From Actimicrobium sp034313845 (GTDB taxonomy: Bacteria; Pseudomonadota; Gammaproteobacteria; Burkholderiales; Burkholderiaceae_D), in the NCBI RefSeq assembly GCF_034313845.1, contig NZ_JAVIWN010000004.1: a stretch of DNA of 64,000 bases; one strand, 5' to 3'. Shown here piece by piece: positions 25,767 to 33,870 of the stretch. How positions within the stretch are numbered: position 1 is the first letter of the stretch; each line of letters starts with the position of its first letter. Below the pieces are notes generated by a model that saw only the letters and a program-made list of their open reading frames with translations, did no database searches and was not told the DNA's origin. A program made the position numbers and the translations under genes.

Positions 25767-26462
25767 CTATTGCGAGAGAAACCTCACAAAACCGGCCACA
25801 GGCTCACGTTCGGTAATCAATGTATTTTCGATTTTACTGTTATCTGCGTAACCGAGCGACATGCCGCACACCAGCATCTCGTTTTCCGGCAACTGCAACA
25901 CCTCGGCAATGATCTTGTAATACTGCGTGAATGCTGCTTGCGGACAGGTATCGAGGCCACGACCGCGCGCGGCAATCATCACATTTTGCAGGAACATGCC
26001 GTAGTCCAGCCATGAACCCAGTTCCAGACTGCGATCGATTGTGAACATCAGACCGACCGGCGCATCGAAAAACAGGTAATTGCGACCGTGCTGCGCGTGC
26101 ATGCCCGCCTTGTTTTCGCGCGTCAGTTCCAGCAATGCATACAGGTCCCAACCGACCTTGCGGCGGCGGTCGATAAATGGCGAATTCCATTTCAGCGGGT
26201 AGTAGTTATATTCCTGCACGTACTTGGTCGCCCCGTCTGGATCGTCGTGCGCGGCGAGCACTGCTGCCGACAAGCGCTGCTTGATCGCATCGGTAAGCAC
26301 ATACACTTTCCAGGGCTGGGTGTTGGTGCCTGACGGTGCCCGGGCAGCCACCTCCAGCAACTGTGTTATCACTTCAGGACTCACCGGATCAGGCAGGAAA
26401 GCCCGGATCGAATGGCGGGAAATAATGGCGTCATCAACGTGCTGCTGCGGTGTCTGGGTCAT
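25767..26462 (-). CDS. Nitroreductase-family flavoprotein (PnbA-like)
   Basis: The 231 residues have the FMN-binding nitroreductase signatures: SRHSIRAFLPDPV near residue 15, AARAPSGTNTQPWKVYV near 39 and the C-terminal GMSLGYADN near 207. Such enzymes reduce nitroaromatics or quinones with NAD(P)H. The physiological substrate is unknown. It is the last gene of a four-gene operon, its ATG overlapping the thioesterase stop. Confidence 0.9.
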   Translation of the reverse strand: MTQTPQQHVDDAIISRHSIRAFLPDPVSPEVITQLLEVAARAPSGTNTQPWKVYVLTDAIKQRLSAAVLAAHDDPDGATKYVQEYNYYPLKWNSPFIDRRRKVGWDLYALLELTRENKAGMHAQHGRNYLFFDAPVGLMFTIDRSLELGSWLDYGMFLQNVMIAARGRGLDTCPQAAFTQYYKIIAEVLQLPENEMLVCGMSLGYADNSKIENTLITEREPVAGFVRFLSQ

Positions 26463-26914
26463 GGCTGGCTCGGGGCAAAGGAGGGAATCGGTATCGATTG
26501 AAGCAGACTACGCATGGGTAAGGGAATAGGTGTCGACTGACGGCTGGCGCGTTCCACACAGACATGGACCACATAGCCCTGTGCTGCCGCAAGGTCGTCG
26601 TCGTTGCAAAAAATAGCAAGCTCATAGCGGATGCTGGAATTGCCCAGTGCCGCCACGCGCAGCGCAGCAGTAATCCGGTCAGGAAACGCCACGGGCGAAA
26701 AATACGTGCAGTTCGACTCAATGACCAGACCGATCACCGAACTGTCTACGATATCCAGCACGCCGCCTGAAATCAGCAGCTCGTTAATGATCGTATCGAA
26801 CCAGTGGTAATACACCACGTTGTTGACGTGACCGTAGGCATCGTTATCGAGCCAGCGCGTCGTGATCGGATGAAAATGCGCGTAGTCGGCGCGACGGTGT
26901 GCCGCCATCCGCAT
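26459..26914 (-). CDS. Acyl-CoA thioesterase, 4HBT/YbgC hotdog family
   Basis: A 151-residue hotdog-fold thioesterase with the active-site region TRWLDNDAYGHVNNVVYYHW near residue 19, in which the Asp and the following Tyr/His are typical of the 4-hydroxybenzoyl-CoA thioesterase/YbgC group. I took the ATG at 26914, which overlaps the stop of the EamA gene (TAATG). A longer frame extends into that gene. Probably translated by coupling. Confidence 0.88.
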   Translation of the reverse strand: MRMAAHRRADYAHFHPITTRWLDNDAYGHVNNVVYYHWFDTIINELLISGGVLDIVDSSVIGLVIESNCTYFSPVAFPDRITAALRVAALGNSSIRYELAIFCNDDDLAAAQGYVVHVCVERASRQSTPIPLPMRSLLQSIPIPSFAPSQP

Positions 26915-27822
26915 TATTTCCTCACCACAAAGACCACACCCATCACGGCCAACAACATGCCGACGATGCCTATCCAGCTGAACTGTTCGCCAAATGCCAG
27001 CCACGCCATCACTGCGGTGGTCGGCGGCGTCAGGTACAACAAGCTAGTTACGCTTGTCGCCGCGCTTTTCCGGATCAACGAAAACAGCAGGAAAATCGCC
27101 CCGATCGACAGTGCCAGGATTGACCACAGCAACGCACCGATGAAACTCGGCGTCCACTGCACCGTCTCCAGCGCCGGCGAAAACCCTTCAAACAGGATCG
27201 CAAACGGCAGTACCACCGCAGCGGAGGCCGCGAACTGGATAATCGTACCGGTGCGCAAATCGAAGTGGGCGCAATAGCGCTTCTGATACAGCGTACCAGC
27301 CGTGATCGACAGCAGCGCCATCAGACACAACAAAATACTCTCGGTCGACAACCCGATCAGGCTGATCTTGTTGGCGACCACCAGCGCAACCCCGCACAAG
27401 CCCAATGCCAGTCCGATCCACTGCTTGCCACGCACCGATTCGCCAATCAGCGGTGCGGCAAAAGCAGTCAGAACGGGTTGCATGCCGACGATGAGCGCCG
27501 ACAGTCCCGCCGGCATGCCCAGCTTGATAGCGGTCCAGACACCGGCCAGATAGCCGGCTTGCAGCAAAATACCGGCCAGCGCAACGTGCCCGACCCGTCC
27601 GGTCGGCCACGGCGCGCGCAGCACCAGCACCAGCGGCAGCAGCACCAAAAGCACCCCGGCAAACCGCAACAACAGAAAGGTCAACGGCGGCGCATACGGT
27701 AAACCGAACTTGGCCACAATGAAACCGGTGCTCCACAGCAGCACAAACACCCAGGGCATCGCCGCCAGGTAAGGAGACGGACGGATTGCCGTCATCGCAG
27801 GTGAGGACATTCGATTCATCAT
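26914..27822 (-). CDS. EamA/DMT-superfamily transporter
   Basis: The 302 residues form ten transmembrane helices in two EamA repeats (about 15-145 and 160-298), typical of the RhaT/YdcZ-like metabolite exporters. The loop GMPAGLSALIVGMQPVLTA near residue 97 is characteristic. Substrate unknown. Overlaps with the deacetylase upstream (ATGA) and the thioesterase downstream make the four genes a single operon. Confidence 0.9.
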   Translation of the reverse strand: MMNRMSSPAMTAIRPSPYLAAMPWVFVLLWSTGFIVAKFGLPYAPPLTFLLLRFAGVLLVLLPLVLVLRAPWPTGRVGHVALAGILLQAGYLAGVWTAIKLGMPAGLSALIVGMQPVLTAFAAPLIGESVRGKQWIGLALGLCGVALVVANKISLIGLSTESILLCLMALLSITAGTLYQKRYCAHFDLRTGTIIQFAASAAVVLPFAILFEGFSPALETVQWTPSFIGALLWSILALSIGAIFLLFSLIRKSAATSVTSLLYLTPPTTAVMAWLAFGEQFSWIGIVGMLLAVMGVVFVVRK

Positions 27823-28799
27823 GGCGTGGTTGCCAGCATGGCAGGTGGCATCGTCCAGCGTGCTGCGTACTCTGCGGCAATGGCGATGGTTTGTAAGTGG
27901 ACCCGAATGGTATCCTCAATATCCCGACCATAACCGCCTGCCATCGAAATGGCGACCGGAATACGGCGCTGATGTGCCGCTTCCAGCACCATCCGGTCGC
28001 GCTGTGCCAGACCATCGAGCGTCAGCTTCATGCGCCCGAGCCGATCGCCTTCGTGCGGATCGGCACCTGCCAGAAAAATAATCAGTTGCGGATCGAAGCG
28101 GGCAAATAACGTCGCCAGTGCGATCGACAGCGCAGCCAGGTAGGCGACATCAGCGATATCGTCCGGCAAGCCCACATCCAGATCGCTGACTGCCTTCTCG
28201 AACGGATAATTACGTTCGCCGTGCAACGACAGTGTAAACACCGAGTCGTCGTGCGCGAGAATGTCGGCCGTCCCATTACCTTGATGCACGTCAAGGTCGA
28301 CCACTGCAACCCGGCTTACACGCCGCTCGGCCTGCATCAGGCGTGCAGCAATTGCCGCATCATTGAAGACACAAAACCCTTCGCCGTGAGCCGCGTGCGC
28401 ATGATGCGTACCACCGGCAAGATTGAGTGCGACCCCATCATCAAACGCAGCACGGCAAGCACCAATGGTTGCGCCTGTCGAGCGCCGCGAGCGCTCAACC
28501 ATACCAGGCGACCAGGGAAAACCGATGCGTTTCTGTTCCGCCGCCGACAGGTCGCCGACGCTGACTCGACGGATGTAGTCCGGATGATGAGCCAGTGCCA
28601 GCACGCCATTGCCGATATCGGGTGCCTCGGCAAACTCGATTTCAGGCGCAACGCTGACGGCACGCTCGCGCAACAGGCGGTACTTCTGCATCGGGAAGCG
28701 ATGACCGGCGGGCAGTGGCAAGACAAAGTGGTCGCTGTAGAAGGCTTTCAAGGCAGGCAAAGTCCAAAAAAATTGAACTGTGAGTTTAGCATCGGCCAT
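27819..28799 (-). CDS. Histone-deacetylase-superfamily amidohydrolase (HDAC11-like)
   Basis: This is a zinc-dependent deacetylase fold, acting on an unknown acetylated substrate (acetyl-polyamine or acetyl-lysine types are known). The 326 residues show GGTHHAHAAHGEGFCVFND near residue 127, with the tandem active-site histidines, zinc-ligand region VVDLDVHQGNGTA near 167, AGADPHEGDRLG near 246 and the closing GGYGRD. The DVHQGNGT wording rather than DVHHGNGT resembles the class IV/HDAC11-like bacterial group. The first ATG is at 28799. A TTG about 17 codons downstream, just before KAFYSDHF, matches the usual family N-terminus and could be the true start. Confidence 0.9.
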   Translation of the reverse strand: MADAKLTVQFFWTLPALKAFYSDHFVLPLPAGHRFPMQKYRLLRERAVSVAPEIEFAEAPDIGNGVLALAHHPDYIRRVSVGDLSAAEQKRIGFPWSPGMVERSRRSTGATIGACRAAFDDGVALNLAGGTHHAHAAHGEGFCVFNDAAIAARLMQAERRVSRVAVVDLDVHQGNGTADILAHDDSVFTLSLHGERNYPFEKAVSDLDVGLPDDIADVAYLAALSIALATLFARFDPQLIIFLAGADPHEGDRLGRMKLTLDGLAQRDRMVLEAAHQRRIPVAISMAGGYGRDIEDTIRVHLQTIAIAAEYAARWTMPPAMLATTP

Positions 28800-28907
28800 C
28801 ACAACGCAAACGCCTACTAACTAACGACCACTTGTCCACGGATACTACTAATCAATTTGTCAACAAGTAATCACCCGAATAACCCGACCGTGCGGTAAAT
28901 AATGTGC

Positions 28908-28935
28908 TTGACTTGACATCACCATTCCTTAAAAT
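28908..28935 (+). promoter_or_regulatory. Sigma-70 promoter of the phasin gene
   Basis: TTGACT (28908-28913) and TAAAAT (28930-28935) are separated by 16 bp and lie about 70 bp upstream of the phasin ATG. A second TTGACA overlaps the first hexamer but would be too close to the -10. Confidence 0.7.
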
Positions 28936-28940
28936 AGAAC

Positions 28941-28954
28941 GTGCTGCAGCGCAC
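28941..28954. promoter_or_regulatory. Candidate PhaR operator at the phasin transcription start
   Basis: GTGCTGCAGCGCAC is palindromic at its ends (GTGC/GCAC) with GCTGCAGC inside, and begins 6 bp after the -10 element. PhaR repressors of PHA bacteria bind TGC/GCA-rich sites at phasin promoters. A related TGCAGTGCA lies upstream of phaZ at 48293. No phaR gene is in the window. Confidence 0.5.
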
Positions 28955-29007
28955 CAAGCAAGCGCAATCCAGTCGCGGCAGACCGATCCCACCCACAGGA
29001 GAAATAC

Positions 29008-29577
29008 ATGTTTTCAACACCAGAACAGTTCTCAGCAGCAACCAAATCCGCATTTGAATCCCAGCTCACATTGATGTCGTCGCTGTCTCACAAAGCATTT
29101 GAAGCCGTAGAAAAACTTACTGCACTGAACATGCACACGGCCCGTACCTCGATGGAAGAATCCAACGCTGCGCTCAAGCACATGTTCTCGGCCAAGACGC
29201 CACAAGAGTTCTTTGCACTCGGCTCGGCACAGTCGCAGCCAGGCACCGAAAAAGCAGCGGCGTACGCACGCAACGTCGCCAGCATCGCTTCCGAAATCCA
29301 GGCTGAATTCGCCAAAGTGACCGAAGCCAAGATCAGCGAAATCAACCAGAAGGTCGTCACACTGGTTGAAGACGTCACGAAGAATGCACCGGCCGGCTCC
29401 GAAACGGTCGTCGCGATGTTCAAGACCGCACTGGGCAATGCCAATGCCGGCTACGAGCAACTCTCGCGTACTACCAAGCAAGCGGTTGCCACCATTGAAG
29501 GCAATGTCAACAATGCGGTCACCCAGATGGCCGAAGTCGTTGAAAAAAGCACGCCGCGCGCAGCCGCAAAAAAGTAA
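29008..29577 (+). CDS. phaP: Phasin, PHA-granule coat protein
   Basis: Phasins coat polyhydroxyalkanoate granules. The 189 residues are almost entirely amphipathic helix without cysteines or transmembrane segments, beginning with FSTPEQFSAATKSAFESQL, the usual start of the betaproteobacterial phasin family, and ending in an Ala/Lys-rich tail. AGGAGA lies eight bases upstream of the ATG. It has its own promoter, a likely operator and a terminator, so it is monocistronic. Confidence 0.95.
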   Translation: MFSTPEQFSAATKSAFESQLTLMSSLSHKAFEAVEKLTALNMHTARTSMEESNAALKHMFSAKTPQEFFALGSAQSQPGTEKAAAYARNVASIASEIQAEFAKVTEAKISEINQKVVTLVEDVTKNAPAGSETVVAMFKTALGNANAGYEQLSRTTKQAVATIEGNVNNAVTQMAEVVEKSTPRAAAKK

Positions 29578-29616
29578 GTCCGTTAGTGCAGTAAGCCACG
29601 TGCAATGATGAAAAAA

Positions 29617-29650
29617 ATGCCCCGGAATATATCGGGGCATTGTTGTTTTC
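29617..29650 (+). terminator. Terminator between phasin and DUF349 genes, probably bidirectional
   Basis: Stem ATGCCCCG / CGGGGCAT with an 8-nt loop is followed on the plus strand by TGTTGTTTT and preceded by seven A residues, giving a T-tract on the minus strand as well. It lies 40 bp after the phasin stop and 34 bp from the end of the convergent DUF349 gene. Confidence 0.88.
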
Positions 29651-29683
29651 AGCCGGAGAACGTGGCTAACGACCTGTCGTGCT

Positions 29684-32170
29684 TTACAGCACGCGCTCCA
29701 GCACACGCTGCAAGCGCTCCGTCGCCGTGCCATCGGTCAGCGCCGGCAAATTGCACAAGGCCACCAGCATCTGCTGTTCGGTCGCCACCGGCTGTCCGGA
29801 CTTGAGTGCCGCCTGCAACACCTCGACCTGCAATTGCAAGCGTTCGCGCATCAGCTCGGCGGGACTATCGAGCGACAACACGATTTCCATCCGCAGCAAC
29901 TCCCGGCCCAGGACGGTCCGATTGGCTTCGAGTGTCGCCGCGTACGCGGTATCGGTCTGCTGTGCAGCGATTTGCGCCTGCTCGAAACGCTGACCAAGGG
30001 CGCGCTCAAACGGAGTGGCCAAGGCCGGCAATGCTTGCCACTGATCCTGTAACGCAGCCGCATCGCCGCCTGCCACTAATGCCGACTCGACTTGCTGGCA
30101 CAACTGCAGCTTGGCCAGGATCGCTTGCTTGGCCAGCGCATCACTGGCGCGCTGCGCATGGTCAACCTGTTGCTGCAAGGCGGTGACGGCCTGTCGGTAG
30201 CGTGTGTCGATCGCGCTTTCTGCCGCACGCGGCACGGGGCCGGCGCGATGCCAGGCGCTCGCCGTATCACGCAGCAGGCTGACCACTTGCGGGATTGCCA
30301 GTTCGCCAGCCTGTTCCAGCGCAACGCATAGCGCCTCCTTCGCGTGCAGATTGTCCTGACGGCCAGCGTCGGCTTCGGAAACCGCTTCCTTGCGACGCGC
30401 AAAAACGGTATCGCAGGCAGCGCGAAACCTCGTCCACAGTCCCTGTTCGTCATTGCGCTCCAGCGGCAAAGCTTTGGCGCGTTCCTGCCAGCGATCCTGC
30501 AGAACGCGCAACGCATCGAGTGCACCGCGATCATTGGGCGACAACGCGACCACGTCAGCGATCATCTGTTCGCGCTCGCGGATTTCGCTTGCGCGGATGT
30601 CATCCAGGGGCGCACGCAGGCGCTGCAGCACGGCATTGAATTCGGCATCGAGACGCTTCTTTTCCTTGCGCTCGGTCGGCCCCAGACGCTGCCAGCTCTG
30701 CAGGCTGCGCTGGCAAAACAGCGCCACCGCTTTCCAGTCAGGATGCTCGACACCGACTAACGCGTCGGCATTGCGTTGCATGTCCGCGATCATGTCGGTT
30801 GCTACCCCGACGTTGGCCTGGCGCTCTTCGGCCAGCCTGGCGAAGTGCTCGGCGACCGGCGCGTAGGCGGCCGTGCAGGCAGCATCGAAGCCATGCCAGA
30901 GCTCTTTCGGCGCAGAACCGGCCGACCCGTCCAGCGACTTCCAGCGCTCACGCAGGCTGCCGATTTTCTTGGCCAGCTCGCCCATCGCCAAGGCTTGCTC
31001 GGGCAAGGCTTCGGCGGCTTTCTGTAATTCTTCCCGCGAGACATTGCCACCCCAGCGCGCCCAGCCTTGCAGACGTCCCAGTTCGGCGCGCAAACGCGAC
31101 AATTGCGCGGCCTCGGCCTCGCTCGGACGCAATGCGGGCAGATCAAGCGAACGCAAGCGCTTGTCGGCTTCCGAGGCGATTTGCAGACTGCCCTCCTCGA
31201 GGGCCTGCTCCATCGACTGCAAGGCCGCGATAAAAATCGGCTTCTGATCAGACACCGGCAGTACCGACATCACCGGTGCCACTTTGACCGGCCGGGCAGC
31301 AATCACGCGCTGCAGTAATTCATCGAAGCGCTGCTGCCACTCCGGCGCGACCTCGCCTTGCCAGCCGCGTCGCAACGTCGATTCTTGCAGTGACTCGGGC
31401 GCAGCCGCTTCCCATTCTTCCAGCAGGGCCAGACGCGCCAGCGACGCGGCGTGGCGCTGCTCGAACGCCACCAGCGACGTGCGCAACACCTGTGCGGCTT
31501 CGTCGCACTGGACCAGCAAATGTTTCGGGACAGCCCCGATGTCGGCCGACAGGCGCAGGTCGGCAAGCGATGCCACCAGCGCGTCCAGTGTGGCGCGCAC
31601 CACCTCGGGAGGTTGCTCGCCGGGTAGTGCGCGCAATTGGGCCAGCGTGTCGAGGACGGCGCGTTGCAAGGTGGCTTGCGCGGCGAGGCGAATGCCCAAC
31701 GTGGCGCGACTTGTCGCGAACGCTTGTTGCTCGGACTCCGGCACCAGCGTCAGTGCTTGCCAGCGACGATCCAGTTCGCTGACCTGATTGGGCGTTAATG
31801 TCGTTGCGTTGGCAAGTCGGTCGGCATCGGCGATGCAGGTGGTGGCCAATGCCAGCAGCTTGCGCTGTGTGTCGAGTTGATCGAGTCGCGTCTGCATCAG
31901 CTTGGCGACACGCCGGTCGGTCTTGCGCGTAGCCGCCAGCACCTGCTGCAAGGCAGGTACGGAGTGGACAGCTTGCGCAGCGAGCAAGCGGGCATCAGCA
32001 AAATCGCAGGCAATCAGGAAGGCGACACTGGCCGCTTCGTCGTGTTGCACTGCTTTCGCAGCGGTCATCGCCGCTTCGCGCGCAGCGGTTGGCGCGACCA
32101 CGATGGGCGCGACCACCACAACAGGAGTTGGCGGAGTTTTAGGTTTGCGCTTGAAAAGAAAATCGAACAT
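29684..32170 (-). CDS. Large DUF349 coiled-coil protein
   Basis: The 828 residues are almost wholly helical and rich in Ala, Leu, Gln and Arg, with no signal peptide or membrane helix. DUF349 helical repeats are visible, each marked by a pattern like LQDRWQERAK or LRERWKSLDGSAG about 65-70 residues apart. Betaproteobacteria carry one such large protein, whose function is not established. It opens with MFDFLFKRK and a Pro/Val-rich hinge. It is convergent with the phasin gene and divergent from ureD. Confidence 0.88.
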   Translation of the reverse strand: MFDFLFKRKPKTPPTPVVVVAPIVVAPTAAREAAMTAAKAVQHDEAASVAFLIACDFADARLLAAQAVHSVPALQQVLAATRKTDRRVAKLMQTRLDQLDTQRKLLALATTCIADADRLANATTLTPNQVSELDRRWQALTLVPESEQQAFATSRATLGIRLAAQATLQRAVLDTLAQLRALPGEQPPEVVRATLDALVASLADLRLSADIGAVPKHLLVQCDEAAQVLRTSLVAFEQRHAASLARLALLEEWEAAAPESLQESTLRRGWQGEVAPEWQQRFDELLQRVIAARPVKVAPVMSVLPVSDQKPIFIAALQSMEQALEEGSLQIASEADKRLRSLDLPALRPSEAEAAQLSRLRAELGRLQGWARWGGNVSREELQKAAEALPEQALAMGELAKKIGSLRERWKSLDGSAGSAPKELWHGFDAACTAAYAPVAEHFARLAEERQANVGVATDMIADMQRNADALVGVEHPDWKAVALFCQRSLQSWQRLGPTERKEKKRLDAEFNAVLQRLRAPLDDIRASEIREREQMIADVVALSPNDRGALDALRVLQDRWQERAKALPLERNDEQGLWTRFRAACDTVFARRKEAVSEADAGRQDNLHAKEALCVALEQAGELAIPQVVSLLRDTASAWHRAGPVPRAAESAIDTRYRQAVTALQQQVDHAQRASDALAKQAILAKLQLCQQVESALVAGGDAAALQDQWQALPALATPFERALGQRFEQAQIAAQQTDTAYAATLEANRTVLGRELLRMEIVLSLDSPAELMRERLQLQVEVLQAALKSGQPVATEQQMLVALCNLPALTDGTATERLQRVLERVL

Positions 32171-32384
32171 GGATGGCAGGCCGCAGCAGAAATAGGAACG
32201 TCATCATAACAACGGATGCGATGGCGCTCATGCGCAATCTCACAGTAAGTACCATCTCGGCACCAGCGCGCACCGGCGCAAAGCGTTCGCGCACCGGAAA
32301 TTAGCAGGCTCACTGCGGATCGCACATTCGTGATTGGCACATATACTGCTAAGCGATTACCGCACCGACACTCCGATACCCGAC

Positions 32385-33230
32385 ATGCCCGACGCCAGCC
32401 ATTCACCCTCCCTCCCGCGCAGCCATTGGCAAGCACGCCTGTCGCTCGGCTTCGTCAACGATGCCGGCACCACACGCCTGACCGAGCGCGAACATGTCGG
32501 GCCGCTGCGGGTGCAGAAGGCGCTGTATCCCGAACATCCCTCGGTCTGCCATGCCGTCATTGTCCATCCTCCGGGCGGTGTCGTCGGCGGTGACCAGCTC
32601 GATATCGCGGTGCGGGTCGGTCGCGAGGCCGCTGTTTTCATCAGCACACCCGGTGCCGCCAAGTGGTATCGCGCCAATGGCCATGTCTCGCGCCAGACCG
32701 TGCGTCTTGACGTCGCCGCCGGCGCCTCACTGGAATGGCTGCCACAAGAAACCATCTTCTTCAACAACGCCCACGTTCACCTCGACAGCGCCATCACGCT
32801 GCACGGCGACGCGACCTATTTCGGTTGCGATATCCTCTGCTTTGGCCGCACTGCTTCCGGCGAAACGTTTAACGCCGGCACCATCGCACAGCACTGCACG
32901 ATACGGCGCGACGGCAAGCTGATCTGGTTCGAGCAAGGACGCATCGAGGGTGCCGGCACGATCATGCACAGCCCGCTGGGACTGGCTGGCAAGACGGTTT
33001 GTGCGACGCTGCTGGTCGCCGGAAAACCCATCACGCCGAGCGCATTGACGACACTGCGCGAGAAGCTCGGCCCGCAAGTCGGTATCACGCAAACGAAAGC
33101 CATCCTCGTCGTGCGCCATCTGGGCAACTCCAGCGAGGTCGCGCGCGCCCTGATGATGCAGGCCTGGCAGGCGCTGCGCCCGCTGCACCTGGCGCGGGAA
33201 GCCGTCGTACCGCGCATCTGGAATACCTGA
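32385..33230 (+). CDS. ureD: Urease accessory protein UreD
   Basis: UreD (UreH) forms the apo-urease/UreDFG complex through which nickel reaches the active site. The 281 residues from the ATG at 32385 contain the family stretches HPPGGVVGGDQLDI near residue 62, TPGAAKWYRANG near 88 and WLPQETIFFNNA near 119. The in-frame sequence upstream to a TTG at 32334 is poorly supported. First gene of the ureDABCEFG operon. The 214 bp to the divergent DUF349 gene should contain the promoter. Confidence 0.94.
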   Translation: MPDASHSPSLPRSHWQARLSLGFVNDAGTTRLTEREHVGPLRVQKALYPEHPSVCHAVIVHPPGGVVGGDQLDIAVRVGREAAVFISTPGAAKWYRANGHVSRQTVRLDVAAGASLEWLPQETIFFNNAHVHLDSAITLHGDATYFGCDILCFGRTASGETFNAGTIAQHCTIRRDGKLIWFEQGRIEGAGTIMHSPLGLAGKTVCATLLVAGKPITPSALTTLREKLGPQVGITQTKAILVVRHLGNSSEVARALMMQAWQALRPLHLAREAVVPRIWNT

Positions 33231-33250
33231 ACACTTACCAAGGCAAACCC

Positions 33251-33553
33251 ATGGACCTGACTCCAAGAGAAAAAGACAAGCTGCTCATTTTTACGGCAGC
33301 ACTGCTGGCCGAACGCCGCATGGCACGCGGCGTGAAACTGAACTATCCGGAAGCCATCGCACTGATCAGCGCCGCCATCATGGAGGGCGCACGCGATGGC
33401 CGCACCGTGGCCGAACTGATGTCGGCCGGCACCCGCATCCTGACCCGCGCCGATGTGATGGAAGGCATCGCCGAGATGATCCCCGACATCCAGGTCGAAG
33501 CGACTTTCCCGGACGGCACCAAGCTCGTCACCGTTCACCAACCGATACCCTAG
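33251..33553 (+). CDS. ureA: Urease gamma subunit
   Basis: A 100-residue structural subunit of urease, which hydrolyses urea to ammonia and carbamate. It has the standard opening MDLTPREKDKLLIFTAALLA and the closing PDGTKLVTVHQPI, full length. A longer in-frame extension upstream overlaps ureD and is not the real start. It lies 20 bp after ureD and 8 bp before ureB. Confidence 0.98.
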   Translation: MDLTPREKDKLLIFTAALLAERRMARGVKLNYPEAIALISAAIMEGARDGRTVAELMSAGTRILTRADVMEGIAEMIPDIQVEATFPDGTKLVTVHQPIP

Positions 33554-33561
33554 AGGCCGCC

Positions 33562-33870
33562 ATGATTCCAGGTGAAATGCTGATCGAACCCGGCGAGATC
33601 GCCCTCAATGCCGGTCGCCGCACGGCCACCGTGGTGGTCGCCAACAGTGGCGACCGACCGATCCAGGTCGGCTCGCACTTCCATTTTTTCGAGACCAATC
33701 CGGCGCTGCAATTTGATCGTGAAGCGGCCTACGGCATGCGCCTTCACATCGCCGCCGGCACCGCCGTGCGCTTCGAGCCGGGCCAGCAACGCACGATCGA
33801 ACTGGTCGATCTGGCCGGCTCGCGGGAAGTCTATGGCTTCAATGCCAAAGTGATGGGAGCGCTGAAATGA
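33562..33870 (+). CDS. ureB: Urease beta subunit
   Basis: This 102-residue structural subunit is full length, opening with MIPGEMLIEPGEIALNAGR and carrying the family stretch VGSHFHFFETNPAL near residue 35. The stop overlaps the ureC ATG by four bases (ATGA), so subunit synthesis is coupled. Confidence 0.98.
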   Translation: MIPGEMLIEPGEIALNAGRRTATVVVANSGDRPIQVGSHFHFFETNPALQFDREAAYGMRLHIAAGTAVRFEPGQQRTIELVDLAGSREVYGFNAKVMGALK

